A stretch of DNA of 7,873 nucleotides from Paracoccaceae bacterium (GCA_007134405.1 SLKW01000134.1:1-7873); one strand, 5' to 3'; shown: positions 1 through 6,660, numbered from the stretch's first letter. Numbers and translations: made by a program. The notes: generated by a model from the sequence alone, not told the origin.

Positions 1-263
1 CAAGATCCGCAAATCCCCTCGCGGCACGACCGGCGGAAGGTCAGCGTCGGGTCGATCTCGTTCTTGATCTTGATCAGCGCGTCCAGCACCATCGGCCCGC
101 ACGTATCCATGTCGACGAAATACGTATCGACGCGCGGGTTCTCGCCGTCGTCGGGACTCCAGCGATAGATGCGGAAGGTGCGCAGGTTCTTCGCACCTTC
201 GGGCTTGGGCCAGGTCTTGCCAGTGCGGATCTGGCTGTTCTTCGGCAGGGTTAATTGAACCAT
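1..263 (-). CDS. sdhB: Succinate dehydrogenase iron-sulfur subunit SdhB (N-terminal part, cut by window edge)
   Basis: SdhB carries electrons from the SdhA flavin through three Fe-S clusters to the membrane quinone site of complex II, on the cytoplasmic face of the membrane. My translation from the ATG at 263-261 gives 87 full codons, beginning [11 protein letters not shown]. The fragment ends inside the [2Fe-2S] ferredoxin motif [11 protein letters not shown]: Cys80 and Cys85 are visible, and the next codon starts TG, as expected for the third cysteine. The helical domain with the [4Fe-4S] and [3Fe-4S] cysteines lies outside the window. The gene is last in the visible sdhCDAB order, 11 nt after the sdhA stop. 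Its ribosome site (GAGGA, then AGGA) begins inside that stop codon, so it is probably translated from the same transcript as sdhA. No frame disruption is seen. Confidence 0.96.
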   Translation of the reverse strand, partial: MVQLTLPKNSQIRTGKTWPKPEGAKNLRTFRIYRWSPDDGENPRVDTYFVDMDTCGPMVLDALIKIKNEIDPTLTFRRSCREGICGS

Positions 264-274
264 GGATCCTATCC

Positions 275-2080
275 TCAGTAGACGCGTGCCTTGGGCGCGA
301 TTTTCTTGGGGTCGATCCCGCCCTCGCCGGCCGATGTCAACGGCTCGGTGACAACCGGGCGGTAGCCGAGGCGCACCTTCGTGCCTTCCACCCACGCCAG
401 CGTGTGCTTGCGCCAGTTGGCATCGTCGCGCTCGGGGTAATCCTCGTGGGCATGCGCGCCACGGCTTTCCTTGCGGGCCTCGGCCGAGACGATCGTGGTC
501 AACGCATTCGGCATCAGGTTCTCAAGCTCCAGCGCCTCCATCAGGTCGGTATTCCAGATGAGCGAGCGGTCGGTCAGCTTGATGTCGGCCATCTTGGCGG
601 CGACGGCCTCCATTTTCCGGCAGCCCTCGGCCAGGGTCTTGTCGGTGCGGAAGACGGCGGCATCCTCCTGCATGGTCTTCTGCATCTCATCGCGAAGATC
701 GGCCGTCGGCACCGCGCCATTCGCGTTGCGCATCCGATCGAAGCGTTCCACCGCCTTGTCGACGGCGGCTTTCGACGCGCGCGGAATCGCCGTGTCGCGG
801 TCGACGATCTGTCCTGCACGGATTGCCGCGGCGCGCCCGAAGACAACGAGGTCAATGAGCGAATTCGAGCCCAGCCGGTTCGCGCCGTGCACCGAGGCGC
901 AGGCCGCCTCGCCCACCGCCATCAGACCGGGTGCGACGCGGTTGGGGTTCTCGGCATCGGCATTGAGCACCTCGCCCCAGTAGTTGGTGGGAATACCGCC
1001 CATGTTGTAATGCACCGTCGGCAGGACCGGGATCGGCTCCTTGGTCACGTCGACGCCGGCGAAGATGCGCGCCGATTCCGAGATCCCCGGCAGGCGCAGG
1101 TGCAGCGTCTCGGGCGGAAGATGGTTGAGATGCAGGTGGATATGGTCCTTGTTCGACCCCACGCCGCGGCCCTCGCGGATCTCCATCGTCATGCAGCGGC
1201 TGACGACATCGCGGCTGGCGAGATCCTTGTAGGTTGGCGCGTAGCGTTCCATGAAGCGCTCGCCTTCGGAATTGGTCAGGTACCCACCCTCGCCGCGCGC
1301 GCCCTCGGTGATGAGGCAGCCCGCGCCGTAGATTCCGGTCGGGTGGAACTGCACGAACTCCATGTCCTGGAGAGGCAGTCCGGCGCGCGCAATCATTCCG
1401 TTCCCGTCGCCGGTGCAGGTATGCGCGGAAGTCGCGCTGAAATAGGCCCGGCCGTAACCGCCCGTGGCCAGCACCACCACCTTGGCGTTGAACTGGTGCA
1501 GCGTGCCGTCGTCCAGTTTCCAGGCAAGCACACCCACGCAGCGCCCGTCATCGTCCATCAGAAGGTCGGTGGCGAAATATTCGATGTAGAACTCGGCCTT
1601 TTCCTTCAGCGACCGGCCGTAGAGCGTGTGCAGGATCGCGTGCCCGGTGCGGTCAGCGGCGGCGCAGGTGCGCTGTACCGGCGGGCCCTCGCCGAACTCG
1701 GTCGTGTGACCGCCGAAGGGGCGTTGGTAGATCTTTCCGTCCTCGGTCCGGCTGAAGGGCACACCATAATGCTCGAGCTCGTAGACCGCCTTGGGCGCCT
1801 CGCGCGCCAGGTATTCCATCGCATCCGTGTCGCCCAGCCAGTCCGAGCCCTTGACGGTGTCGTACATGTGCCATTGCCAGTTGTCCGGGCCCATGTTCGA
1901 CAGCGAAGCCGCGATGCCCCCCTGTGCCGCCACGGTGTGGCTGCGGGTCGGAAAGACCTTGGTTACGCAGGCCGTCTTCAGCCCCTGCTCGGCCATTCCC
2001 AGCGTCGCGCGCAGCCCGGCGCCGCCGGCGCCTACCACGACGACGTCGTAGGAATGTTCTTCGATATCATATGCAGACAT
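275..2080 (-). CDS. sdhA: Succinate dehydrogenase flavoprotein subunit SdhA
   Basis: SdhA oxidises succinate to fumarate in complex II (TCA cycle and aerobic respiration). It holds covalent FAD and sits on the cytoplasmic face bound to SdhB. The 601-residue product has the usual family length. Visible features in order are the Rossmann FAD site [10 protein letters not shown] (about 13-22), the TRSHT segment with flavin-linking His48, HPTG (His246), the EGARGEGG loop (259-266), SRDVVSR with the catalytic Arg (about 290), the substrate-binding His357 in [20 protein letters not shown] with Arg402, and the conserved C-terminal [15 protein letters not shown] (539-553). The start at 2080 puts the N-terminus just ahead of the FAD fold, 9 nt after the sdhD stop, with a GAGGA ribosome site overlapping that stop. 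All catalytic residues I know for the family are present. The high GC content opens a long antisense frame across the gene, which I reject. Confidence 0.98.
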   Translation of the reverse strand: MSAYDIEEHSYDVVVVGAGGAGLRATLGMAEQGLKTACVTKVFPTRSHTVAAQGGIAASLSNMGPDNWQWHMYDTVKGSDWLGDTDAMEYLAREAPKAVYELEHYGVPFSRTEDGKIYQRPFGGHTTEFGEGPPVQRTCAAADRTGHAILHTLYGRSLKEKAEFYIEYFATDLLMDDDGRCVGVLAWKLDDGTLHQFNAKVVVLATGGYGRAYFSATSAHTCTGDGNGMIARAGLPLQDMEFVQFHPTGIYGAGCLITEGARGEGGYLTNSEGERFMERYAPTYKDLASRDVVSRCMTMEIREGRGVGSNKDHIHLHLNHLPPETLHLRLPGISESARIFAGVDVTKEPIPVLPTVHYNMGGIPTNYWGEVLNADAENPNRVAPGLMAVGEAACASVHGANRLGSNSLIDLVVFGRAAAIRAGQIVDRDTAIPRASKAAVDKAVERFDRMRNANGAVPTADLRDEMQKTMQEDAAVFRTDKTLAEGCRKMEAVAAKMADIKLTDRSLIWNTDLMEALELENLMPNALTTIVSAEARKESRGAHAHEDYPERDDANWRKHTLAWVEGTKVRLGYRPVVTEPLTSAGEGGIDPKKIAPKARVY

Positions 2081-2089
2081 GGATCGTCC

Positions 2090-2470
2090 TCAGACGCGCA
2101 GCAGAATGGTCAGGATGGCGAAGGTGCCGGCAAGCGCCAGCGCGCCGTTGAAAAGCGTGTTGGCGATGAGAAGCCCCATGCGCAGCGACTTTTGCGGAAC
2201 ATAGTCCTCGATCACCACCTGAAGTCCCTGCGCCAGATGCCAGAAGCCCACCAGCAGAAAGGCCACTGCGATGAAGGCGTTGCCCCAGCTTGAATAGGTG
2301 GCCACGATCGCCTCGTAGCCGCCGCCGAGCGCGCGGCCAAAGGGGATGACGAAGAACGGCGTCAGCGGAATGAGCGCGAGCGACGAGATGCGCTGCCCCC
2401 ACCAGTGGCCGACACCCTCATGCGCGGTGCCGAGTTGCTGAACGCGTGCGTAATCGGTGCGATAACCCAT
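2090..2470 (-). CDS. sdhD: Succinate dehydrogenase membrane anchor subunit SdhD
   Basis: SdhD is one of two membrane anchors of complex II; together with SdhC it binds heme b and forms the ubiquinone site. The product is 126 aa and hydrophobic, with three likely membrane helices (about 27-48, 60-85 and 97-124). An N-terminal GHWWGQRISS segment (21-30) precedes helix 1. The helix-2 signature HLAQGLQVVIEDY has His78 as the probable heme ligand and Asp89-Tyr90 at the quinone site; this is the same 11-residue His-to-Asp spacing as E. coli SdhD His71/Asp82. I chose the ATG at 2470. An in-frame start upstream at 2635 would read through most of sdhC, while the ATG at 2470 has an AGGAGGG ribosome site 11 nt after the sdhC stop. 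Confidence 0.94.
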   Translation of the reverse strand: MGYRTDYARVQQLGTAHEGVGHWWGQRISSLALIPLTPFFVIPFGRALGGGYEAIVATYSSWGNAFIAVAFLLVGFWHLAQGLQVVIEDYVPQKSLRMGLLIANTLFNGALALAGTFAILTILLRV

Positions 2471-2481
2471 CGTGCCCTCCT

Positions 2482-2868
2482 TCACCAAATCGCCAGGATG
2501 AAGATGAGCGTCAGCACGACCGAGCCGCCGATCACCGCGTAATTGGCCTTGGTGGTGAAATCCAGATCGAAGCCGCGCCCCATGTCCCACCACAGGTGCC
2601 GGATCCCGTTGAGCGCGTGGTAGCACAACGCCCAAAGACTTCCGATCAAGATCAATTGCCCGAGGATCGAACTCAGCAGGCCGTCCACCATATCGGAATG
2701 CGACGGGCTGATCGCGGCACCGACGAACTGCCAGACCACCAGGATCGCGCCCAGGACCAGCCCGACCCCGGTGATCCGGTGGGTAATGGACATCTTTGCA
2801 GTGAGCGGCAGTCGGTAGACTTGCAAATGCGGGGAGAGCGGCCGGTTGCCCCGGTTCACGTCAGCCAT
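2482..2868 (-). CDS. sdhC: Succinate dehydrogenase cytochrome b556 subunit SdhC
   Basis: SdhC is the large membrane anchor of complex II, contributing heme b ligation and the ubiquinone pocket. The product is 128 aa. It shows RPLSPHLQVYR (9-19), typical of the family N-terminus, then SITHRITG (27-34) at the quinone site and start of helix 1. YHALNGIRHLWWD (83-95) has His84 as the expected heme axial ligand, with the second conserved His at 91. Three membrane helices fit at about 30-52, 65-90 and 108-127. I start at the ATG at 2868 rather than the in-frame ATG at 2955, because the extra 29 residues look non-homologous and arginine-rich, and GAGGGA (2880-2875) sits 6 nt ahead of 2868. This is the first gene of the operon, so the sdh promoter should lie in 2869-3020. 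Confidence 0.95.
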   Translation of the reverse strand: MADVNRGNRPLSPHLQVYRLPLTAKMSITHRITGVGLVLGAILVVWQFVGAAISPSHSDMVDGLLSSILGQLILIGSLWALCYHALNGIRHLWWDMGRGFDLDFTTKANYAVIGGSVVLTLIFILAIW

Positions 2869-2949
2869 TATCGGTCCCTCTGTCTTGGCGAACGCCGGTT
2901 GCCGGCGCTGGCTTCGGCGTGAAATTAGTGATTTTTGATCCCATGTCAC
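2869..2949 (-). promoter_or_regulatory. Putative sdhC promoter and leader
   Basis: On the minus strand, GTGACA (2949-2944) matches TTGACA at 5 of 6 positions. It is followed after 16 bp by TAATTT (2927-2922), a weak -10. A start near 2915 would give a leader of about 45 nt ending in the GAGGGA ribosome site. The leader would contain CGCCGG-loop-CCGGCG (2893-2907), a 6-bp stem with a 3-nt loop. The -10 is poor, so the exact promoter is uncertain, but no other gene start separates this region from sdhC. Confidence 0.4.
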
Positions 2950-2996
2950 GTCCATTGTTGGGCAAAAGTGTCGCGGCGCGACGAAAAGAGGTTCTT

Positions 2997-3028
2997 GTGA
3001 TCACGCATTCTGAAGCGTGATCACGCTT
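2997..3028. promoter_or_regulatory. Paired GTGATCAC palindromes (candidate operator or hairpin)
   Basis: GTGATCACGC occurs at 2997-3006 and again at 3017-3026, exactly 20 bp apart, about two helical turns. The right copy is the core of a perfect 16-bp palindrome, AAGCGTGATCACGCTT (3013-3028). The two copies can also pair as a 10-bp stem (2997-3006 with 3015-3024) around an 8-nt loop. The stop codon of the deacetylase gene (3023-3021) lies in the right copy. The pair lies about 130-160 bp upstream of the sdhC start, so it could be a tandem operator for sdh or a transcription barrier at the end of the deacetylase unit. No T-run directly follows the stem in the minus direction; CTCTTTT comes about 8 nt later. 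A regulator cannot be named from sequence. Confidence 0.5.
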
Positions 3029-4214
3029 GGTGACGGTGTGGTGCTGGCCCGGCGCGCGACGCGCGCTCAGGCTCGCCCAATCTTGCCAACCGGTCCGTCA
3101 GCCCCGGCAGACGCGCTTCCAGAAGCACGATCTGCCGGCTCAAGGCGGCGGGATCGAGTCCCTGGCGCGGCGGGTCGGCCAGCGTGGCTTTCCATTCGGG
3201 TGGGGGCGACCGACCTGCGGCGCGCCCGGACCATGTCAGCGCCTCGAGCACCTCCGCTGCCTCGAGCGGCAGGCGCGCGGGTGCCTCGAAGCCGTTGAGC
3301 GCGCCCCAGATCCGCGTCCAGCACCGGCCCACGGACCAGGGATTGTAGCCGCCCCCGCCCAACACGATCAGGCGCGGGCTCATCGTACGCAGCGCCAGCG
3401 CCATGGCCGCATGCGCCCCGTTCGACATCGCCAGCCGCGACAGCGGATCCTCGGTCACCCCATCGGCGCCCGATTGCAGCACGATCGCGTCGGCCTCGAA
3501 GATCCCGAGCGCGGGAAGGACGAGCCGTTCGCGCACCAGCGCCATCCCGGCATCGCCAAAGCCGCGCGGTACCGGCAGGTTGAAGGCATTGCCACCGCCA
3601 TCGTCCTGCAACCGGCCGGTGAAGGGCCAGCGGTCCTCCTCGTGAACCGAGATCATCAGCACATCCGGCGCACCGGCAAAGGCCACCTCGACCCCGTCGC
3701 AGTGATGCGCGTCGATATCGACATAGGCGATGCGCCGCATCCCCAGGGCGCGCAGGTGCAGGATGCACAGGACCGGATCGTTGAGATAGCAAAACCCGTT
3801 CGCCCGATCCGAAAGCGCGTGATGCGTCCCGCCCCCCGGCACATGCACCACGCCCCCCTCGCGCACCAGCTCGGCCGCGAGCATCACGCCCCCCGCTCCC
3901 GTCGCGGGACGGCGAAAAACCTCGGGGAAGACGGGGTTGGAAAAGGTGCCCAGGGCGTGACGGCCGCGTGTTTCGGCATCGACCGCGCCCTCCGCCTCGG
4001 CCCGCATGAGGGCGTCAACATAATCGGGCGTGTGAAAGCCGGTCAGCGCCGCGGGTTTGGCGCGCGGGCTTGTCCGGTACTGCGCGGCGGGCAACCAGCC
4101 CAAGGCCCGCGCCAGATCCATGACGGTCGAGACCCGCGGAATGGACAGCGGATGTCGCCCGCCGTAGCTCGAATGGCGATAGATGTCAGATCCGATGAAG
4201 ATGGGCGCCGGCAT
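3021..4214 (-). CDS. Class I histone deacetylase-family / AcuC-like Zn-dependent deacylase
   Basis: This is a predicted cytoplasmic zinc hydrolase that removes acetyl or other acyl groups. Its substrate could be lysines on proteins (AcuC deacetylates acetyl-CoA synthetase in Bacillus) or acetylated polyamines, and the sequence does not settle which. The product is 397 aa. By alignment to HDAC8 from memory, the active site is complete: the His131-His132 dyad in GGGTHHA; Asp166 (relay) and the zinc ligands Asp168 and His170 in DIDAHHCDGV; the third zinc ligand Asp251 in QSGADG; and the transition-state Tyr290 in GGGGYNPW. RCWTRIWG (297-304) follows, as in class I enzymes. A Pro/Arg-rich C-terminal tail (about 325-397) has no recognised motif. 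The ATG shares its A with the TGA stop of the upstream peroxidase gene, and no clear ribosome site precedes it, which suggests translational coupling. AcuA or AcuB partners are not in the window. Confidence 0.88.
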   Translation of the reverse strand: MPAPIFIGSDIYRHSSYGGRHPLSIPRVSTVMDLARALGWLPAAQYRTSPRAKPAALTGFHTPDYVDALMRAEAEGAVDAETRGRHALGTFSNPVFPEVFRRPATGAGGVMLAAELVREGGVVHVPGGGTHHALSDRANGFCYLNDPVLCILHLRALGMRRIAYVDIDAHHCDGVEVAFAGAPDVLMISVHEEDRWPFTGRLQDDGGGNAFNLPVPRGFGDAGMALVRERLVLPALGIFEADAIVLQSGADGVTEDPLSRLAMSNGAHAAMALALRTMSPRLIVLGGGGYNPWSVGRCWTRIWGALNGFEAPARLPLEAAEVLEALTWSGRAAGRSPPPEWKATLADPPRQGLDPAALSRQIVLLEARLPGLTDRLARLGEPERASRAGPAPHRHQA

Positions 4215-4729
4215 CAGCGGGGCAGCGCCGCCTCGATCGCGCGCGTGACGGCACGCGCCGTGGGCCGGGTCGTCGATCCCCAGAACCCCAGGAACTCGCC
4301 CTCCCCTCCGATCAGCGTCTTGTTGAAGTTCCAGCGCGGTCTATGTCCATGCTCCTCGGCCAGCCAGCGGTAGAACGGGTGCGCATCCGGGCCAGTGACC
4401 CGCGTGATCTCGGTCAGCGGTATTTCGAGGCCCAGTTCGACCTGGCAGAACTCGGCCACCGCTTCGTTGCTCTCCAATTCCTGCCGGAAATCGTCCGACG
4501 GCACCGCCAGCACGACCAGGCCGCGCGGCGCGTAGCGATCGTGTAGCGCCTGCATGTCACGGTACTGCCGGGTGAAGCCACAAAGCGAAGCCGTGTTGAC
4601 CACCAAAACGGGCTGGCCGCGCCACGCCTCCAGCGGCAGAGGCGTTCCCTCGATCGCGGTAAAGGTGAAGGCCCGCGCCGGATCGGCTGCGGCAAAGAAA
4701 AGCGCGATTCCGACGATCAGCGCGCGCAT
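4214..4729 (-). CDS. Exported glutathione peroxidase-family thiol peroxidase
   Basis: The protein is predicted to reduce hydrogen peroxide or organic hydroperoxides. The product is 171 aa. Residues 1-20 look like a Sec signal peptide (hydrophobic core about 4-15, cleavage after PARA), leaving a mature GPx fold of about 151 residues, probably periplasmic. NTASLCGFT holds the peroxidatic Cys50, and WNFNK (133-137) supplies the Trp and Asn of the active-site tetrad. The usual NQF Gln is replaced: the loop reads PSDDF. Cys95, in EFCQVELG, aligns with the resolving cysteine of plant/yeast 2-Cys GPx enzymes, so a thioredoxin-like reductant is more likely than glutathione. A GAGGGGG ribosome site (4742-4736) lies 6 nt before the ATG. 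The stop overlaps the deacetylase start by one base, and transcription diverges from the thioredoxin-TPR gene. Confidence 0.88.
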   Translation of the reverse strand: MRALIVGIALFFAAADPARAFTFTAIEGTPLPLEAWRGQPVLVVNTASLCGFTRQYRDMQALHDRYAPRGLVVLAVPSDDFRQELESNEAVAEFCQVELGLEIPLTEITRVTGPDAHPFYRWLAEEHGHRPRWNFNKTLIGGEGEFLGFWGSTTRPTARAVTRAIEAALPR

Positions 4730-4759
4730 CCCATTCCCCCTCTGGTTCCCGGTAGCGCT

Positions 4760-4787
4760 CAGGTATCGTGCCGCCCATTCCGGTCAA
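4760..4787 (-). promoter_or_regulatory. Weak candidate promoter for the peroxidase-deacetylase unit
   Basis: On the minus strand, TTGACC (4787-4782) is followed after 16 bp by TACCTG (4765-4760). The -35 is good and the -10 poor. It would start transcription about 24 nt before the peroxidase ATG. It is the best match I see in the 127-bp divergent region, but it could be chance. Confidence 0.3.
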
Positions 4788-4797
4788 GCGCGCCCCC

Positions 4798-4828
4798 TTG
4801 GCCTTTTCGCCGCACATGCGCATATAAG
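4798..4828 (+). promoter_or_regulatory. Candidate promoter for the cnoX-LON-Trm112 unit
   Basis: TTGGCC (4798-4803) is followed by TATAAG (4823-4828), a close match to TATAAT. The 19-bp spacer is longer than ideal. Transcription from about 4835 would give a leader of about 22 nt with GAGGGA (4845-4850) six bases ahead of the ATG at 4857. The AT-rich CATATAAGG stands out in this very GC-rich region. Confidence 0.45.
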
Positions 4829-4856
4829 GTCCAACGAGCAATCAGAGGGAACCGCC

Positions 4857-5762
4857 ATGTTGGGAATGTCCGATCCGAAGGCCGCGCAGACGGCGCCGAT
4901 CATCAAGGATTCGTCCGAAGCCACCTTCATGGCCGATGTGGTCGAGGCCAGTCAGGAGGTGCCGGTCATCGTCGATTTCTGGGCGCCCTGGTGCGGTCCG
5001 TGCAAGACGCTCGGCCCGGCCCTGGAGGCGGCGGTGACGGCGGTGCGCGGCAAGGTGCGCATGGTCAAGGTCAATGTCGACGAAAACCAGATGATCGCAC
5101 AGCAGTTGCGCATCCAGTCCATCCCCACCGTCTACGCCTTCTGGCAGGGTCGCCCGGTCGATGCCTTCCAGGGCGCGCTGCCGCCCTCCGAACTCAAGGC
5201 CTTCGTCGAGAAGCTCGGGGGCCTCGCCGGCGACGGCGGGCTGGGCGAGGCGCTGGAAGAGGCCGAGAAGATGCTGGCCGCGGGTGCGGCGGTCGATGCC
5301 GCGCAACTCTTCGCCGCGATCCTGGGCGAAGAGCCCGAAAACGCCGCCGCCTTCGGCGGACTTGCCCGCGCGCATGTGTCGATGGGCGAGCTCGATCAGG
5401 CCGAGGCGCTTCTGGCCAACGCGCCCCCGGCCATTGCCAGCGCCAAGGAGGTCGAGGCCGCGCGCGCGCAGCTTGCGCTCGCCCGCCAGGCCGCCGACGC
5501 TGGCCCGGTCGAAGAATTCCGCGCCGCGCTGGAGGCCGATTCCAACGACCACCAGGCGCGCTTCGATCTGGCGCAGGCGCTCTATGCCAAGGGCGACGCA
5601 GCCGGCGCCGTCGATGAGTTGCTGGAGCTTTTCCGCCGCGACCGCGAGTGGAACGACGGCGCCGCCAAGGCGCAGCTCTTTACCATTTTCGACGCGCTCA
5701 AGCCCAACGATCCATTGGCACAGAAAGGCCGCCGCCGGCTCAGCTCGATGATATTTGCCTGA
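4857..5762 (+). CDS. cnoX: Thioredoxin-fold chaperone with TPR domain (CnoX/YbbN type)
   Basis: This 301-aa protein pairs a thioredoxin domain (about 18-120) with a helical tetratricopeptide-like region (about 128-301). The thioredoxin part has VDFWAPWCGPCK with Cys46 and Cys49, and the cis-proline loop SIPT (Pro90). The C-terminal part is Ala/Glu-rich with repeated helix pairs, including AAFGGLARAHVSMGELDQAEALL and ARFDLAQALYAKGDAAGAVDELL. Members of this family act in the cytoplasm as holdases that protect proteins from oxidative damage and pass clients to GroEL. E. coli CnoX lacks a redox-active WCGPC site, while Caulobacter CnoX has it, so this copy is expected to be both chaperone and thiol-disulfide enzyme. 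I start at 4857 because an upstream in-frame extension from 4554 would overlap the divergent peroxidase gene, and GAGGGA (4845-4850) fits this ATG. It is first in a three-gene unit. Confidence 0.88.
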   Translation: MLGMSDPKAAQTAPIIKDSSEATFMADVVEASQEVPVIVDFWAPWCGPCKTLGPALEAAVTAVRGKVRMVKVNVDENQMIAQQLRIQSIPTVYAFWQGRPVDAFQGALPPSELKAFVEKLGGLAGDGGLGEALEEAEKMLAAGAAVDAAQLFAAILGEEPENAAAFGGLARAHVSMGELDQAEALLANAPPAIASAKEVEAARAQLALARQAADAGPVEEFRAALEADSNDHQARFDLAQALYAKGDAAGAVDELLELFRRDREWNDGAAKAQLFTIFDALKPNDPLAQKGRRRLSSMIFA

Positions 5763-5788
5763 GCCTGTGCGCGCATTACTTCAGAGCC

Positions 5789-6439
5789 ATGCTCAAAGCC
5801 GCCGACCTGCCCGACACGATCCCGATCTTCCCGCTGCCCGGCGCGCTCATGTTGCCGCGCGCCAGGTTGCCCCTGCATATCTTCGAGCCGCGCTACCTCG
5901 CCATGCTCGACGATTGCATGAAAACGCGCGAGCGGCTCATCGGCATGATCCAGCCGCGCACGGTGCCCGGCGGCAGCAGCGCGCGGCTGCACGCCATTGG
6001 CTGCGCTGGCCGGCTGACCGCCTTCTCGGAAACCGAGGACGGGCGCTACATGATCACGCTCACCGGCGTCTCGCGCTTCCGCATGGCCAGCGAGGTCGAG
6101 GGCTTCGCCCCCTACCGCCGCGCTAATGTGACCTGGTCGGGATTCGAGCGCGACCTTGGCCCGACCGAGACCGACGCGGGATTCGACAAGCCGGCGTTCC
6201 TGGACCTGCTGCAACGGTATTTCCGCGCCGTCGACCTGTCGACCGACTGGGGCAGCCTGAAGGAGGCCGAGGAAGAGCTTCTCATCAACTCGCTGTCCAT
6301 GCTCTGTCCCTTCGCACCCGAGGAGAAGCAGGCGCTGCTCGAAGCGCCCTCGCTCGCCACCCGGCGCGAAACGCTGGTCACGCTGATGGAATTCGTCCTG
6401 CGCAGCCAGGGCGGCGCGTCCGAGGACCAGGTGCAATGA
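5789..6439 (+). CDS. LON peptidase substrate-binding (Lon N-terminal) domain protein
   Basis: This 216-aa protein consists of the Lon N-terminal (PUA-like plus helical) domain alone, without the AAA+ ATPase or Ser-Lys protease parts. The hallmark is [20 protein letters not shown] followed by [12 protein letters not shown] (11-42). A beta-rich segment, IGCAGRL (70-76) to [11 protein letters not shown] (89-99), follows, and then a helical end (about 155-208) containing [14 protein letters not shown]. In Lon proteases this domain binds substrates. The role of stand-alone versions is not established; an adaptor or substrate-recognition role is inference. The start at 5789 is 26 nt after the thioredoxin-TPR stop and matches the family N-terminus. 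The ribosome site is weak (AGAG close to the ATG), so coupling to the upstream gene is likely. Its last four bases overlap the next gene. Confidence 0.9.
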   Translation: MLKAADLPDTIPIFPLPGALMLPRARLPLHIFEPRYLAMLDDCMKTRERLIGMIQPRTVPGGSSARLHAIGCAGRLTAFSETEDGRYMITLTGVSRFRMASEVEGFAPYRRANVTWSGFERDLGPTETDAGFDKPAFLDLLQRYFRAVDLSTDWGSLKEAEEELLINSLSMLCPFAPEEKQALLEAPSLATRRETLVTLMEFVLRSQGGASEDQVQ

Positions 6440-6660
6440 CCCCGCCCCCGCCCGACGGGACCCTGCCGCCCGACCGGCCGATCCGCCCGGCCTTCGACCG
6501 CAAGATGCTCGAGGCGCTGGTCTGCCCGGTGACGCAGGGCCAGCTCTCCTACGACGCGGCGCGGCAGGAACTGGTGTCGCGCACCGCGCGGCTGGCCTTC
6601 CCCATCCGCAACGGCATCCCGATCATGCTCGCCTCCGAGGCGCGCGAGATCGACGACTGA
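6436..6660 (+). CDS. Trm112-like / UPF0434 (YcaR-type) small protein
   Basis: This 74-aa protein belongs to the Trm112-like family. The core is [17 protein letters not shown] (24-40) and [13 protein letters not shown] (53-65), aligning with E. coli YcaR. In eukaryotes and archaea Trm112 activates RNA and protein methyltransferases; the bacterial small form has no settled role. The YcaR CPVC pair is here CPVT (Cys30, Thr33), and there is no other cysteine, so it probably does not bind zinc; I recall similar CPxT forms in other alphaproteobacteria. The first 20 residues are a proline-rich extension ([15 protein letters not shown]) ahead of the conserved core. ATG and the upstream TGA overlap as ATGA (6436-6439), pointing to coupled translation with the LON-domain gene. 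A shorter start at Met24 is possible. Confidence 0.87.
   Translation: MTPPPPDGTLPPDRPIRPAFDRKMLEALVCPVTQGQLSYDAARQELVSRTARLAFPIRNGIPIMLASEAREIDD

Noticed and set aside
404..2293. Plus-strand open frame of 629 codons opposite sdhA
   Set aside because: It lies antisense to an intact sdhA with all catalytic motifs. High GC at third codon positions keeps the opposite strand free of stops. Its translation is rich in His, Arg and Gly and shows no domain I recognise.
2869..2955. N-terminal extension of SdhC to an ATG at 2955
   Set aside because: The extra 29 residues are unlike SdhC N-termini, and the ATG at 2868 has a good ribosome site and the expected MADVNRGNRPLSP start.
2997..3028. Classic FNR or CRP box at the twin palindromes
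   Set aside because: FNR sites (TTGAT-N4-ATCAA) and CRP sites (TGTGA-N6-TCACA) have spaced half-sites. Here GTGA and TCAC abut directly, so neither consensus fits.
3027..4373. Plus-strand open frame of 448 codons opposite the deacetylase and peroxidase genes
   Set aside because: It is a shadow of the real minus-strand genes, with low-complexity Arg/His/Gln-rich sequence and no recognisable motif.
4554..4856. N-terminal extension of the thioredoxin-TPR protein
   Set aside because: It would run through the divergent peroxidase coding start and the likely promoters. The ATG at 4857 has GAGGGA at the right spacing and a normal family N-terminus.
4842..5552. Minus-strand open frame of 236 codons opposite the thioredoxin-TPR gene
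   Set aside because: The plus strand encodes a clear WCGPC thioredoxin domain. The antisense product is Gly/Arg/Leu-rich without motifs.
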